A stretch of DNA of 61,519 nt, from IMG/VR virus record IMGVR_UViG_3300042862_000334, positions 1 to 61,519 of that record; one strand, written 5' to 3'. Shown here in pieces: positions 42,891 to 49,822 of the stretch (position 1 is its first letter; each line of letters opens with the position of its first letter). A program made the position numbers and the translations under genes. This DNA is from a virus. Below the pieces are notes generated by a model. It worked only from the letters and a program-made list of their open reading frames with translations, did not search any database and was not told the origin of the DNA.

Positions 42891-43019
42891 TTAAAAAGAT
42901 AAATCTTTGTTACTATTTTCTAAATCCTCTTTCAAACTTTCTAAAACTAACTCAATAATTTCAGATGGAATTTCTTCCCCATTTAAAAATTTTTCTTTAT
43001 AATCTTTTAAATATCCCAT
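42891..43019 (-). CDS. Cassette 2.2: 42-aa acidic protein
   Basis: ATG 43019, TAA 42891. MGYLKDYKEKFLNGEEIPSE then helical acidic end. The pair of an acidic and a basic/hydrophobic mini-protein could be a toxin-antitoxin-like module, but nothing is recognised. Confidence 0.5.
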   Translation of the reverse strand: MGYLKDYKEKFLNGEEIPSEIIELVLESLKEDLENSNKDLSF

Positions 43020-43027
43020 AATAAAAG

Positions 43028-43165
43028 CTACTTATAACAGTGGTTTTGCTCAATGGCTATTTCAGGCAAAATTTATACACTGTTTTGTGTTTGTAAAATT
43101 TGTTTTTAATTCAATAATTTAGGATTGCTTTTCAGCCACTAAGCAAAGCCACGAAACGTTATAAG
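43028..43165. other. attC-like site 2.2
   Basis: R'' GCTACTTATAAC; arms AGTGGTTTTGCTCAATGGCT and AGCCACTAAGCAAAGCCACG, with the TTCAATAATTTAGG loop. Crossover G43158|TTATAAG. Confidence 0.85.
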
Positions 43166-43187
43166 TAACCCTACGGGTCGCTATCGC

Positions 43188-43468
43188 TTACTTATAACAC
43201 GGGCTAAAACAAAATAAATTTGCTATCGTCCGTGCAAATATTCATCGTGGCGGTTTTCATAATCCACTTTTTTACTTTCGGTTTGTTTTGCTTCTTCAGT
43301 TTCTAATTCATAGCAGTATGAATGAAAGTTTGCGTTTCTAAATGTCATTGGAGATTCTGCATTAAAAGCAAAACCAGCATCGTAGTCGTGGATTTCTATT
43401 TTCTCTTTACAAACTTTACATTTCATAATCCGCAAATTTTACTTCGTTTAGCCCGAAACCGTTAGCGG
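43188..43468. other. attC-like site 2.3 with a gene inside its loop
   Basis: The cassette starts TTATAAGTAACC and R'' TTACTTATAAC follows after only 29 nt. Arms ACGGGCTAAAAC (from 43198) and GTTTAGCCCGAAACCG flank a 204-nt gene instead of a normal loop. Crossover G43461|TTAGCGG. Confidence 0.7.
43223..43426 (-). CDS. Cassette 2.3: small zinc-finger protein
   Basis: 67 aa from MKCKVCKEKIEIHDYDAGFA; CKVC and HSYC could bind zinc. TTG at 43435 is an alternative start. The gene sits inside the hairpin arms of the cassette's attC-like site rather than between crossover and attC. Confidence 0.65.
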   Translation of the reverse strand: MKCKVCKEKIEIHDYDAGFAFNAESPMTFRNANFHSYCYELETEEAKQTESKKVDYENRHDEYLHGR

Positions 43469-43473
43469 TAATA

Positions 43474-43710
43474 CTATGACAGTGCTTCAAATCTAATTCT
43501 GTGGTTATAAAAATCGCCATCTCCTCCAGCGTGTACAGCATATTTTTGACCATCGCCATTTTCAACTTCTGCATAAGTTCCATCTTCTAATGTAATTTGT
43601 GCTTCATCATCAAATCTTGCATAGAAATGTTTATTTTCATTTAAAAAAAATGCCATAGTATCGCTATTTGTTGGCATTGGCTCTATTGTTGAGAATCTAT
43701 AATCTTCCAT
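43474..43710 (-). CDS. Cassette 2.4: unrecognised 78-aa protein
   Basis: DTMAFFLNENKHFYARFDDE and GDGQKYAVHAGGDGDFYN. Stop 13 nt from the crossover. Beta-rich, unknown function. Confidence 0.7.
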   Translation of the reverse strand: MEDYRFSTIEPMPTNSDTMAFFLNENKHFYARFDDEAQITLEDGTYAEVENGDGQKYAVHAGGDGDFYNHRIRFEALS

Positions 43711-43738
43711 TTTGTATGTTTTAAATTATTAATAATAA

Positions 43739-43879
43739 GTACTACCGCTAACAAGGGTTTTATGAAATTGGGGCTTCGGTGCTTAATTTTGGCTTTTGGT
43801 ATTCTATTGAACTTTGGTGCTTTATTCAACATTCGGTTTTCAAAAACCCCAACTTCATAAAGCCCCGAGACGTTATAAG
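43739..43879. other. attC-like site 2.4
   Basis: R'' GTACTACCGCTAAC complements the cassette start TTAGCGGTAATAC over 13 positions with one mismatch. Arms TTTATGAAATTGGGGC and CCCCAACTTCATAAAGCCCC. Crossover G43872|TTATAAG. Confidence 0.88.
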
Positions 43880-43884
43880 CCATT

Positions 43885-44256
43885 TTAGGACGACACACCG
43901 TTAATAGAAAGTAAATTTTCCCAACCACAAGAAACATCATAACCTAAATCATCGGCTTGGTTTACAGTCAATGCTTTTAATTCAATTGTTTCAGTTGGTT
44001 CTTTTGGCATTTCTTTATAATCCCACCATTCCGAACCATCATACTCGCCTCTTTCAAGCCACCAATTTTCGCCAACCACTAATAAATCTTGTGCAACTTT
44101 AGATGAACCAAATCCACTTTCATAATCAACATCAGCAGTTTTTTTGAAATCTTCCCAAGTTGTTTTATGAGTTGAAGTTCCTACCCATTTTACATCAGTT
44201 TCTTTTTTGTTATTACTCTCTAATAATTCAAGAGTTTCTTTTAATAAATTGCTCAT
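43885..44256 (-). CDS. Cassette 2.5: unrecognised 123-aa protein
   Basis: Contains VKWVGTSTHKTTWEDFKKTA, LLVVGENWWLERGEYDGSEW and WWDYKEMPKEP. Trp-rich. Stop 12 nt from the crossover. No function known to me. Confidence 0.75.
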   Translation of the reverse strand: MSNLLKETLELLESNNKKETDVKWVGTSTHKTTWEDFKKTADVDYESGFGSSKVAQDLLVVGENWWLERGEYDGSEWWDYKEMPKEPTETIELKALTVNQADDLGYDVSCGWENLLSINGVSS

Positions 44257-44297
44257 TGTTTTTTAATTATATTGTTACGCCAAACACGAATAAAAAC

Positions 44298-44398
44298 GGC
44301 TTATAACAGTGGTTTGGCAAAATACCGCCACAAGCCTTTGTACTATAATTCAACATTTGTGCAAGGCGGTACTTCGCCAAGCCACCAAACGTTACAGG
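44298..44398. other. attC-like site 2.5
   Basis: R'' GGCTTATAAC; arms AGTGGTTTGGCAAAATACCG and CGGTACTTCGCCAAGCCACC; loop TAATTCAACATTTGTGC. Crossover G44391|TTACAGG. One of the clearest sites. Confidence 0.9.
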
Positions 44399-45051
44399 CA
44401 AGTGTTAGCACCCTGCACATCAACGACAGACTGCGGGATATTACGTTCCTGTTTACGTTCTTTCATTTGCCAATCGTAATCCAATAAATAGTTATGGCTG
44501 TTACCAATCAAATCATATTTGTCTTTACTAATTGACACTTTTAAAAAGGCTCTCATTCCACCTTTGGTAATTGGTGCAACTTTATGAATGTTAAATTGAT
44601 TAAGTCTTATAAGTTGATTTTCTTTGTAAGCAACATCATTAAATGGCATCGCTTGTTTTTCCATTTCTTCCATTGAAAGCAAATCGTCTAATGGCAAATC
44701 AAAATCTGTTTTATTAAAAATGGTTGGGTATTTGTCGCACCACACATAGTTAATATCATTAGTCAAAAAACCATCGCTATGCCATCCTGTTCTATTAAAA
44801 GAACAATTAGGCATTTGATAAAGAAATTTTGCAGTCAAATACACGTATGAATTTACATAATTATCCAAGCCAAATTCGCCAATAAAATCACAACATATTG
44901 CACCAATCAATTTATCAAAGCATTTTAATCGTGGCTCATAAATCGGTTGTGTTTCATTTGGCATTTTAATAGGTAAATATTGGTAGAACATCATTTCTTT
45001 ACATTCTACTTCAAATATTCCTAATTCCGTTGGTAGTTCACCGTATTTCAT
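44392..45051 (-). CDS. Cassette 2.6: 2OG-Fe(II) oxygenase-like protein
   Basis: 219 aa. RTGWHSDGFLTND supplies HxD, and FNIHKVAPITKGGMRAFLKV supplies the distal His and Arg, the metal/2-oxoglutarate ligands of the double-stranded beta-helix dioxygenases. The substrate is unknown. Its TAA stop is the complement of the crossover TTA (44392-44394). It overlaps the second gene of this cassette by 4 nt. Confidence 0.75.
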   Translation of the reverse strand: MKYGELPTELGIFEVECKEMMFYQYLPIKMPNETQPIYEPRLKCFDKLIGAICCDFIGEFGLDNYVNSYVYLTAKFLYQMPNCSFNRTGWHSDGFLTNDINYVWCDKYPTIFNKTDFDLPLDDLLSMEEMEKQAMPFNDVAYKENQLIRLNQFNIHKVAPITKGGMRAFLKVSISKDKYDLIGNSHNYLLDYDWQMKERKQERNIPQSVVDVQGANTCL

Positions 45052-45353
45052 ATTGCATTGATTTTAACAGTTTCAAAAGTGTTTTCAAAAACGTAAAGGC
45101 ACAATTCCTGCATTATAAATAGTTTGCAAGTTCCCATATAATTAAGCCTTTCAAGTGGCGTTTTTATTGGTTGCCCTGTTTTATAAAATTCTAAACACCT
45201 TTTTTCTTTTGGGTGTTCTTCATCTGTTTCAACTATTGCCCACAGAAAAAACAATCCATCTACATCTTCAATGCGGATTATTTGAGCATCTTTTGGAAGT
45301 TCTATTGTGTACTTCTCTTTTGTTGGTATTGAGTATTTATATATTGCTTTCAT
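45048..45353 (-). CDS. Cassette 2.6: unrecognised 101-aa partner protein
   Basis: Beta-rich (MKAIYKYSIPTKEKYTIELP, LFFLWAIVETDEEHPKEKRC). Translated ahead of the oxygenase-like gene with an ATGA overlap, so the pair travels as one cassette. A similar small beta protein family accompanies phage genes, function unknown. Confidence 0.7.
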   Translation of the reverse strand: MKAIYKYSIPTKEKYTIELPKDAQIIRIEDVDGLFFLWAIVETDEEHPKEKRCLEFYKTGQPIKTPLERLNYMGTCKLFIMQELCLYVFENTFETVKINAI

Positions 45354-45383
45354 TACGAAAAATTTTAAAGATTAACCCACACC

Positions 45384-45518
45384 TGCCTGTAACATCGGTT
45401 TGCCAAAAGCTGGGCAGACGTAGTAAATTCAGCTTTTGTTCCTTTAATCGGCTTTAGTGCAAGGGGTGATCAGTTGTGCTTCTAATCCCAGCCTTCGGCA
45501 AGCCGTAGCCGTTAGCAT
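45384..45518. other. attC-like site 2.6
   Basis: R'' GCCTGTAAC complements TTACAGGC at its cassette start. Arms CGGTTTGCCAAAAGCTGGG and CCCAGCCTTCGGCAAGCCG. Crossover G45511|TTAGCAT. Confidence 0.88.
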
Positions 45519-45523
45519 CAATG

Positions 45524-45739
45524 CTACAATTTGTTTTCAAAAGATATTTTAGGCTCTTTTGGAATTGGAATTTTCATAACGTGGGTTGGCACTTTTCTGC
45601 CACAAAAACCGTAATTAAAAGAAAAAGTATTTTTTAAAAACTTTGCTTTTTTAACTTTGTTGTCCATAAAAATATAACAATCAAAATCAGTTTCTTTTTC
45701 AAAATCGAATTTATCTATTTCAATCCATCTGCAATTCAT
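45524..45739 (-). CDS. Cassette 2.7: unrecognised 71-aa protein
   Basis: MNCRWIEIDKFDFEKETDFD start, basic middle (KVKKAKFLKN). Stop 13 nt from the crossover. Confidence 0.65.
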   Translation of the reverse strand: MNCRWIEIDKFDFEKETDFDCYIFMDNKVKKAKFLKNTFSFNYGFCGRKVPTHVMKIPIPKEPKISFENKL

Positions 45740-45765
45740 AGTATTTCAGTTTTAAGAACCGCACT

Positions 45766-45903
45766 AATGCTAACACATGTTTGTGTCAATAGCTACGGCA
45801 GTTATTAATTTAATGTTTTGCGTTTTCTTTTATGTTCAGTCTTAAACCGAAACGATAGTGTGTGTCAGAACGCTACTGAACACAAGCACTCGGAAGTTAT
45901 GTG
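45766..45903. other. attC-like site 2.7
   Basis: R'' AATGCTAAC complements TTAGCAT. Arms TGTTTGTGTCAATAGCT and GCTACTGAACACAAGCA. Crossover G45896|TTATGTG. Divergent loop. Confidence 0.8.
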
Positions 45904-45907
45904 AGAT

Positions 45908-46081
45908 TTACTCGTCAGAAGTATCAAAATTAAAATCATCTTCTTCTTCTACTATAACTTCTCCTTTATATGAAAAAGAAACAGAAGGAGAACCACAACA
46001 ACCACAACCACCTACTGACATTTGTATATCATTAGCCTTTAAAATTTCTTTTACTTTTTTAATTCTTTCTTCTATTCCCAT
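45908..46081 (-). CDS. Cassette 2.8: 57-aa protein with CGCC motif
   Basis: ATG 46081, TAA 45908. Basic helix at the N-terminus, then MSVGGCGCCGSPSVSFSYKG and a strongly acidic tail (VIVEEEDDFNFDTSDE). Metal binding through the Cys cluster is possible. Stop 12 nt from the crossover. Confidence 0.6.
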   Translation of the reverse strand: MGIEERIKKVKEILKANDIQMSVGGCGCCGSPSVSFSYKGEVIVEEEDDFNFDTSDE

Positions 46082-46100
46082 TTTGTTTTAATTTAAAAAC

Positions 46101-46236
46101 CTCACATAACAGCATATTACCGCTATGGCTTGGCTTTGGTTAATCCGAAATGTGTCGGCTCACTTTTTGTTTGTTGTTTATTTGTTGTCGTTTGTGTTCA
46201 AATACGCCACATAGTTAATATGCATAACGTTATAAG
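46101..46236. other. attC-like site 2.8
   Basis: R'' CTCACATAAC complements TTATGTGAG exactly. Arms GCATATTAccgctatgg and CATAGTTAATATGC. Crossover G46229|TTATAAG. Confidence 0.82.
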
Positions 46237-46520
46237 CAAGGTGGCTTTGGAAGTTCCATCCACCAAGTTTCATCTACATTACAATACTTTACCATTGAAG
46301 TTTCGTGTATAGAAATTGCCAAACTTTCTTGGCTATCATTCATTATTCTATAAATCAAAACTTTGTTACCGTTTTGTTCTACTGATGGCAATTTCTCCGA
46401 AGCCGCCACCCAGCTTATAACAGCACCTATATTCAATTGCGGTTTTTGTGGTTCATTCAACTTTTGTTCTTCTATTTTCATTTGTTCTAAATTTAAAGTT
46501 TTCGTTTTTAAAGTCCGCAA
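46230..46520 (-). CDS. Cassette 2.9: DUF551-like protein
   Basis: SWVAASEKLPSVEQNGNKVL ... WWMELPKPP follows the DUF551 pattern, like the protein at 7372-7812. The frame runs through the attC to 46520, so the N-terminus is uncertain; a shorter start near 46420 or an alternative codon is possible. The stop TAA is the complement of the crossover TTA at 46230. Confidence 0.65.
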   Translation of the reverse strand: MRTLKTKTLNLEQMKIEEQKLNEPQKPQLNIGAVISWVAASEKLPSVEQNGNKVLIYRIMNDSQESLAISIHETSMVKYCNVDETWWMELPKPPCL

Positions 46521-46547
46521 CTAAATATAGCTGCATCACGTTGGCAG
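46411..46547. other. attC-like site 2.9
   Basis: R'' CAGCTTATAAC; arms GCACCTATATTCAATTGCGG and CCGCAACTAAATATAGCTGC. Crossover G46540|TTGGCAG, the only boundary without TTA. Confidence 0.82.
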
Positions 46548-46550
46548 TAA

Positions 46551-46790
46551 TTATTTGAAGAACTCGCTAAATTCAACAAGCCTTAATCCTTCTGCTTTTT
46601 GATATTCGGAACTTCCAGTACTACCAGTTGAAAAAAAACTTTCATAGTCTGCGTAAACTACTACTGCTGTTTCCGTTGTTGCCATTTGTGGTACAAAATC
46701 TAAATATAAATTTTCAGCACCTAAAAAATCTTTTACTTTATCAAACTCTTTTTTATCTCTAATAATAATTGATAATCCTTTGTAATCCAT
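46551..46790 (-). CDS. Cassette 2.10: unrecognised 79-aa protein
   Basis: Start at 46790 (MDYKGLSIIIRDKKEFDKVK); upstream codons would lie in the attC. Alpha/beta. Stop 11 nt from the crossover. Confidence 0.65.
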   Translation of the reverse strand: MDYKGLSIIIRDKKEFDKVKDFLGAENLYLDFVPQMATTETAVVVYADYESFFSTGSTGSSEYQKAEGLRLVEFSEFFK

Positions 46791-46808
46791 CACGTTTAGT
46801 ATTATAAC

Positions 46809-46835
46809 TACTGCTAACAACGGCTATACAATAGT
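46809..46835. other. Truncated attC-like site 2.10
   Basis: R'' ACTGCTAAC and the left arm (AACGGCTATACAATAGTTGGG) are present but no matching right arm or R' follows; array 2 ends here. Confidence 0.65.
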
Positions 46836-46880
46836 TGGGTTAATTGTTTAATTTAAAGTCTGTTTTGTTTCATATCTTAT

Positions 46881-47039
46881 TTATTTTTTAAGTTTTTCTA
46901 ATTCAGCTTTATAAGCTTCGATAAGCTTGCCATTTTTTATAATTATATCAGATGCTAAACTTGGATATTGACTAATTGTACGTTTAACGTCATTTTTTAA
47001 ATACTCAATTAATATAACTATTTCTTCACATCTTTCCAT
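46881..47039 (-). CDS. 52-aa helical protein, paralogue B
   Basis: MERCEEIVILIEYLKNDVKR then TISQYPSLASDIIIKNGKLI; close copy of the gene at 36564-36722. Directly follows the right end of array 2. Confidence 0.75.
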   Translation of the reverse strand: MERCEEIVILIEYLKNDVKRTISQYPSLASDIIIKNGKLIEAYKAELEKLKK

Positions 47040-47102
47040 ATCTTATTTATTTTTCTTTTATCCAATTATAGCATCACTTCCTAATAGTAGTCTTTTCATA
47101 TC

Positions 47103-47447
47103 TTATTTGTTTTTAAATTGTTTAAAGAATTGTTTAATTTTTTCTTCCCTAATTAATCCTTGCATACCTCTATTATCTAATAAAAATTTGTCAAATTCAT
47201 TAATCATCACTATAACTTCTTCATCACTATACATTTTCTTGTCTTGTTCTTGTTTTTTAAGAAGATACTCTATTGCTTTTTCTAGTGTTTTTACTCTATC
47301 ATCATTAAAGAATTGTTCAGGCTCTTGTTGCCATTTAGCACCTGTTAAAAAAGCAGATTGTAAATAACCACTAATATCATAATCATTTACTATTTCTTCT
47401 TCTCCATAAAATCTTTCAGCAACTTCTTCAAGTGTTTCTTTTTTCAT
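47103..47447 (-). CDS. Phage protein with FxxGAxWQ motif
   Basis: 114 aa. MKKETLEEVAERFYGEEEIV and SAFLTGAKWQQEPEQF; helical. Shares the motif with the upstream protein at 47451. Common in Bacteroidota phages, unknown role. Confidence 0.7.
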   Translation of the reverse strand: MKKETLEEVAERFYGEEEIVNDYDISGYLQSAFLTGAKWQQEPEQFFNDDRVKTLEKAIEYLLKKQEQDKKMYSDEEVIVMINEFDKFLLDNRGMQGLIREEKIKQFFKQFKNK

Positions 47448-47450
47448 AAC

Positions 47451-48341
47451 TTATTTCTTTTTAAATTGTTCAAACCATTCCTTTGGTAACATTGGAATTT
47501 TAAGTATTTTTTCAGCAGAACACATCAAGCAGTAATCTGCGTATTTATCCATGTAACTATACATCCTTTCCTCTTGCCATTCAGCTCCAGCTATAAAATA
47601 GTGACGTGATATTTCCGCAGCATTCACTTTTTGTTTTGGTGCTACTTCAATAAAGTTATCAGGTATCGCTCTTTTAGCTGCTTCTTCAAGTGTTTCTTGT
47701 TCAAGTTCGTATGAATACTTTTCTAAACCTTGTTGCTCATATTCTTTAACTGATTGTTTAGGTTCTTCTTTTTTACTAAACATAGAATTAGCAATAGACA
47801 TAATATTTATTGAATTTTCAATAGAATCTTCAAATTTAGTTTCTTCTTTTGGAATAATTATCATATATTCATAAGGACTATGTATTTCTTTAAAACTTCT
47901 AAACTTTTCAACTTCAACAAACTCACAACTCGGATGAGCCACAAACCACTCTAAAAAATCATTATCAATAGCTTGTACACCATCTTTGATTAAGTCTTGG
48001 TCTGTTGTTAGGATGATTTCTCTTATATGATTATAATTCCAAATATCTTGTTTATTTGACCATTCAATTCCAATTAATTTACAAGAACCTTTAAAAAATC
48101 TATTTTTACAAGTTAGTTTACCAATATTTCCATTTTGAACATCAATAACATAAATTGATTTTGTTAAATTTTCTTCTTTTATTTCTTTATCTGAAGTAAT
48201 GCAGATGTTTTGAGGTTTAACATACGCAACACCTGTTCTAGCAAATTTATCAAATATTAAATAATGTTTTCGTCTTGTTGATAACCATAACCTACTTGGT
48301 TTATCTGTTGGTATTACCCATAAATTTCTTTTTTGTTCCAT
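47451..48341 (-). CDS. Two-part phage protein, 296 aa
   Basis: N-terminal part opens MEQKRNLWVIPTDKPSRLWL and is beta-rich; the C-terminal part has LEEAAKRAIPDN then RHYFIAGAEWQEERMYS, the same module as the next gene. Looks like a fusion of two small phage families. Function unknown. Confidence 0.7.
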   Translation of the reverse strand: MEQKRNLWVIPTDKPSRLWLSTRRKHYLIFDKFARTGVAYVKPQNICITSDKEIKEENLTKSIYVIDVQNGNIGKLTCKNRFFKGSCKLIGIEWSNKQDIWNYNHIREIILTTDQDLIKDGVQAIDNDFLEWFVAHPSCEFVEVEKFRSFKEIHSPYEYMIIIPKEETKFEDSIENSINIMSIANSMFSKKEEPKQSVKEYEQQGLEKYSYELEQETLEEAAKRAIPDNFIEVAPKQKVNAAEISRHYFIAGAEWQEERMYSYMDKYADYCLMCSAEKILKIPMLPKEWFEQFKKK

Positions 48342-48370
48342 ATAAAATTATTTGTTTTTAAATTATTTGA

Positions 48371-48378
48371 CAAATATA
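48371..48378 (-). promoter_or_regulatory. Bacteroidota -7 element
   Basis: TATATTTG on the minus strand, 30 nt before the ATG at 48341. No clear -33 element at the right distance. Confidence 0.5.
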
Positions 48379-48448
48379 ACAAATAAATGTTAACGATTAA
48401 CATATACGCATAAAAAAAACCGCTTTTTATTGCTCATTTTTTCCATAA

Positions 48449-48691
48449 CTACTTATTTAAAAACTGTTCTAAAACTTCCTTTTCTCTACTAACTTTTTCA
48501 AGCTGTTCTTTCATTTTTCCCACAAAAACAGATGAAACAGATGAAAATAAGTTAACACTCTCCTCAATAGATAAATCTTTCTTTAGTAAACTCATAATAA
48601 GAGTCTTCTTATCTTTAAATTCAGTTTCTTTTTCTGTCTTTTGTAAGTAATTTGCCAATCTAATTCTCCAACTTTTTAAACACTTTGTCAT
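48449..48691 (-). CDS. Unrecognised 80-aa helical protein
   Basis: MTKCLKSWRIRLANYLQKTE start and a coiled-coil C-terminus (MKEQLEKVSREKEVLEQFLN). The 107 nt to the right (48692-48798) hold no gene I can support. Confidence 0.6.
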   Translation of the reverse strand: MTKCLKSWRIRLANYLQKTEKETEFKDKKTLIMSLLKKDLSIEESVNLFSSVSSVFVGKMKEQLEKVSREKEVLEQFLNK

Positions 48692-48798
48692 TTTTATTTC
48701 TTATTTTGTTTGTAAATGTATTAATTAATTTTTAATCTCACAAGATTATTCTGTTTTATTTTTTCGTGTGGTGGTAAAACTACTTCTGTTTTTATAAT

Positions 48799-48993
48799 CT
48801 ATTTCTTTACAGGCGGGCTTGAAATTGTAGCATATTTTCCATTATCAAAGACTAATACTCCGTCTAAATAAGCTACATTCAAATGATATTTACTTACTGT
48901 TATTTTATTGTTTTCTATTTTTCTTAATACTCCATTAGGTGTTTCAACCCAACATGGTATTGGATACATATCTAGTAGTTCTCTGTATAACAT
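48799..48993 (-). CDS. Unrecognised 64-aa protein
   Basis: Beta-rich (VLRKIENNKITVSKYHLNVA). No family recognised. Confidence 0.6.
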   Translation of the reverse strand: MLYRELLDMYPIPCWVETPNGVLRKIENNKITVSKYHLNVAYLDGVLVFDNGKYATISSPPVKK

Positions 48994-49001
48994 TTATTAA
49001 T

Positions 49002-49394
49002 TTAATTGTTGATAATTACTTTTTCCGCCCAAACATTATTCTCTCCGCAATAAATAACTCCACCCTCTGAATTAATAACATCTTTTGGTAAAGACTGTAA
49101 GTATTCAATTTCTTCTTTAAGTTTCATTACTCTATTTTCATTTTCCGCTAAAAAAGAATAAGAACTGAATTTAACTTCTTCATACTTCACTGCAAACTTA
49201 TTAAAATGCTCATTATACAGCTCTATAACTTTTGATTGCATTTCTTTAATTCTGTTGGTTCTGTCTTCATGTTCTGCATATCTTAAATTTACTACTTTAA
49301 GTGGTTTTTTAATGTTTTTTGTGGCAGATAAAAAGTAAGTTTCTGTTGGATATGCTTTATTGATTTCTTTTAATGTTACTACGTCTTTTTGCAT
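49002..49394 (-). CDS. Unrecognised 130-aa protein
   Basis: Helical middle (ENRVMKLKEEIEYLQSLP), C-terminal beta (GGVIYCGENNVWAEKVIINN). Contains a dispersed-motif copy near 49143-49172. Confidence 0.6.
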   Translation of the reverse strand: MQKDVVTLKEINKAYPTETYFLSATKNIKKPLKVVNLRYAEHEDRTNRIKEMQSKVIELYNEHFNKFAVKYEEVKFSSYSFLAENENRVMKLKEEIEYLQSLPKDVINSEGGVIYCGENNVWAEKVIINN

Positions 49395-49398
49395 AATG

Positions 49399-49818
49399 TT
49401 ATTTTATTAATGCTTCTTCAAGCGTTACTATTCTATTGTAAAATCTAATTACTTGTTTTGATTCTGTTAGTCTTAAATTTATTCTTTCTTTGAGTAATTG
49501 CCTACTTTCTTTAGTTTCTTGCCAGTCGTTGAACAAGTGTGGTGGTATGTTTTTATATGATTCTGAATAATCCATTATATTAAATCCCCTAATTTCAGCT
49601 TCACTTACTAAACCTTTATGCCTATTAACTAAATATTTCAAGCGTCCATAGAAAAAAGTTGTGTGATTTGTTCCTAATTTAAACACATCTGTTTTATTTT
49701 CTATTTTAGCTTTGCCACTTTTTACTGTGTTCAAAATTCTAGGTAACTCTCTAATTTCTGCTAGTAAGTGGGCGTTAGTCAACTCGATAGGTCGTATTGA
49801 AGCGTTTATTCTTGTCAA
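49399..49818 (-). CDS. Conserved-looking 139-aa phage protein
   Basis: Contains TNAHLLAEIRELPRILNTVK and LGTNHTTFFYGRLKYLVNRH. This resembles pyrimidine-dimer DNA glycosylase (T4 DenV type: INxxP..aeQHLmAEyREiPrv and GtGHvkFFydK), with Thr/Arg start TRINASIRPIELTNAHLLAE, so a DenV-like glycosylase/lyase is likely. T4 DenV is 138 aa, the same size. Confidence 0.8.
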   Translation of the reverse strand: MTRINASIRPIELTNAHLLAEIRELPRILNTVKSGKAKIENKTDVFKLGTNHTTFFYGRLKYLVNRHKGLVSEAEIRGFNIMDYSESYKNIPPHLFNDWQETKESRQLLKERINLRLTESKQVIRFYNRIVTLEEALIK

Positions 49819-49822
49819 AATA

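Larger units (their letters stand above)
40833..46835 (-). mobile_element. Integron-like cassette array 2 with intact integrase
   Basis: Integrase, attI-like region (crossover after G41683), then cassettes 2.1 (41684-42670), 2.2 (-43158), 2.3 (-43461), 2.4 (-43872), 2.5 (-44391), 2.6 (-45511), 2.7 (-45896), 2.8 (-46229), 2.9 (-46540) and terminal 2.10, whose attC keeps only its R'' half. Boundaries are G|TTANRN (G|TTGGCAG once). Each R'' is complementary to the start of its own cassette. All genes run towards the integrase. Confidence 0.88.

Noticed and set aside
42754-43019. Toxin-antitoxin pair in cassette 2.2
   Set aside because: Small size and acidic/basic pairing are suggestive but no family signature is visible.
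16917-46835. Interpretation of the palindromes as ordinary transcription terminators
   Set aside because: They are long (85-140 bp), mismatched, lack U tracts, and have matched G|TT cores complementary to cassette starts, which terminators do not need.
16917-46835. CRISPR array
   Set aside because: No short identical repeats with unique spacers of constant length; repeated units are gene-sized and palindromic.
47040-47102. 13-codon ORF MKRLLLGSDAIIG
   Set aside because: Too short to support as a gene; could be a leader remnant.
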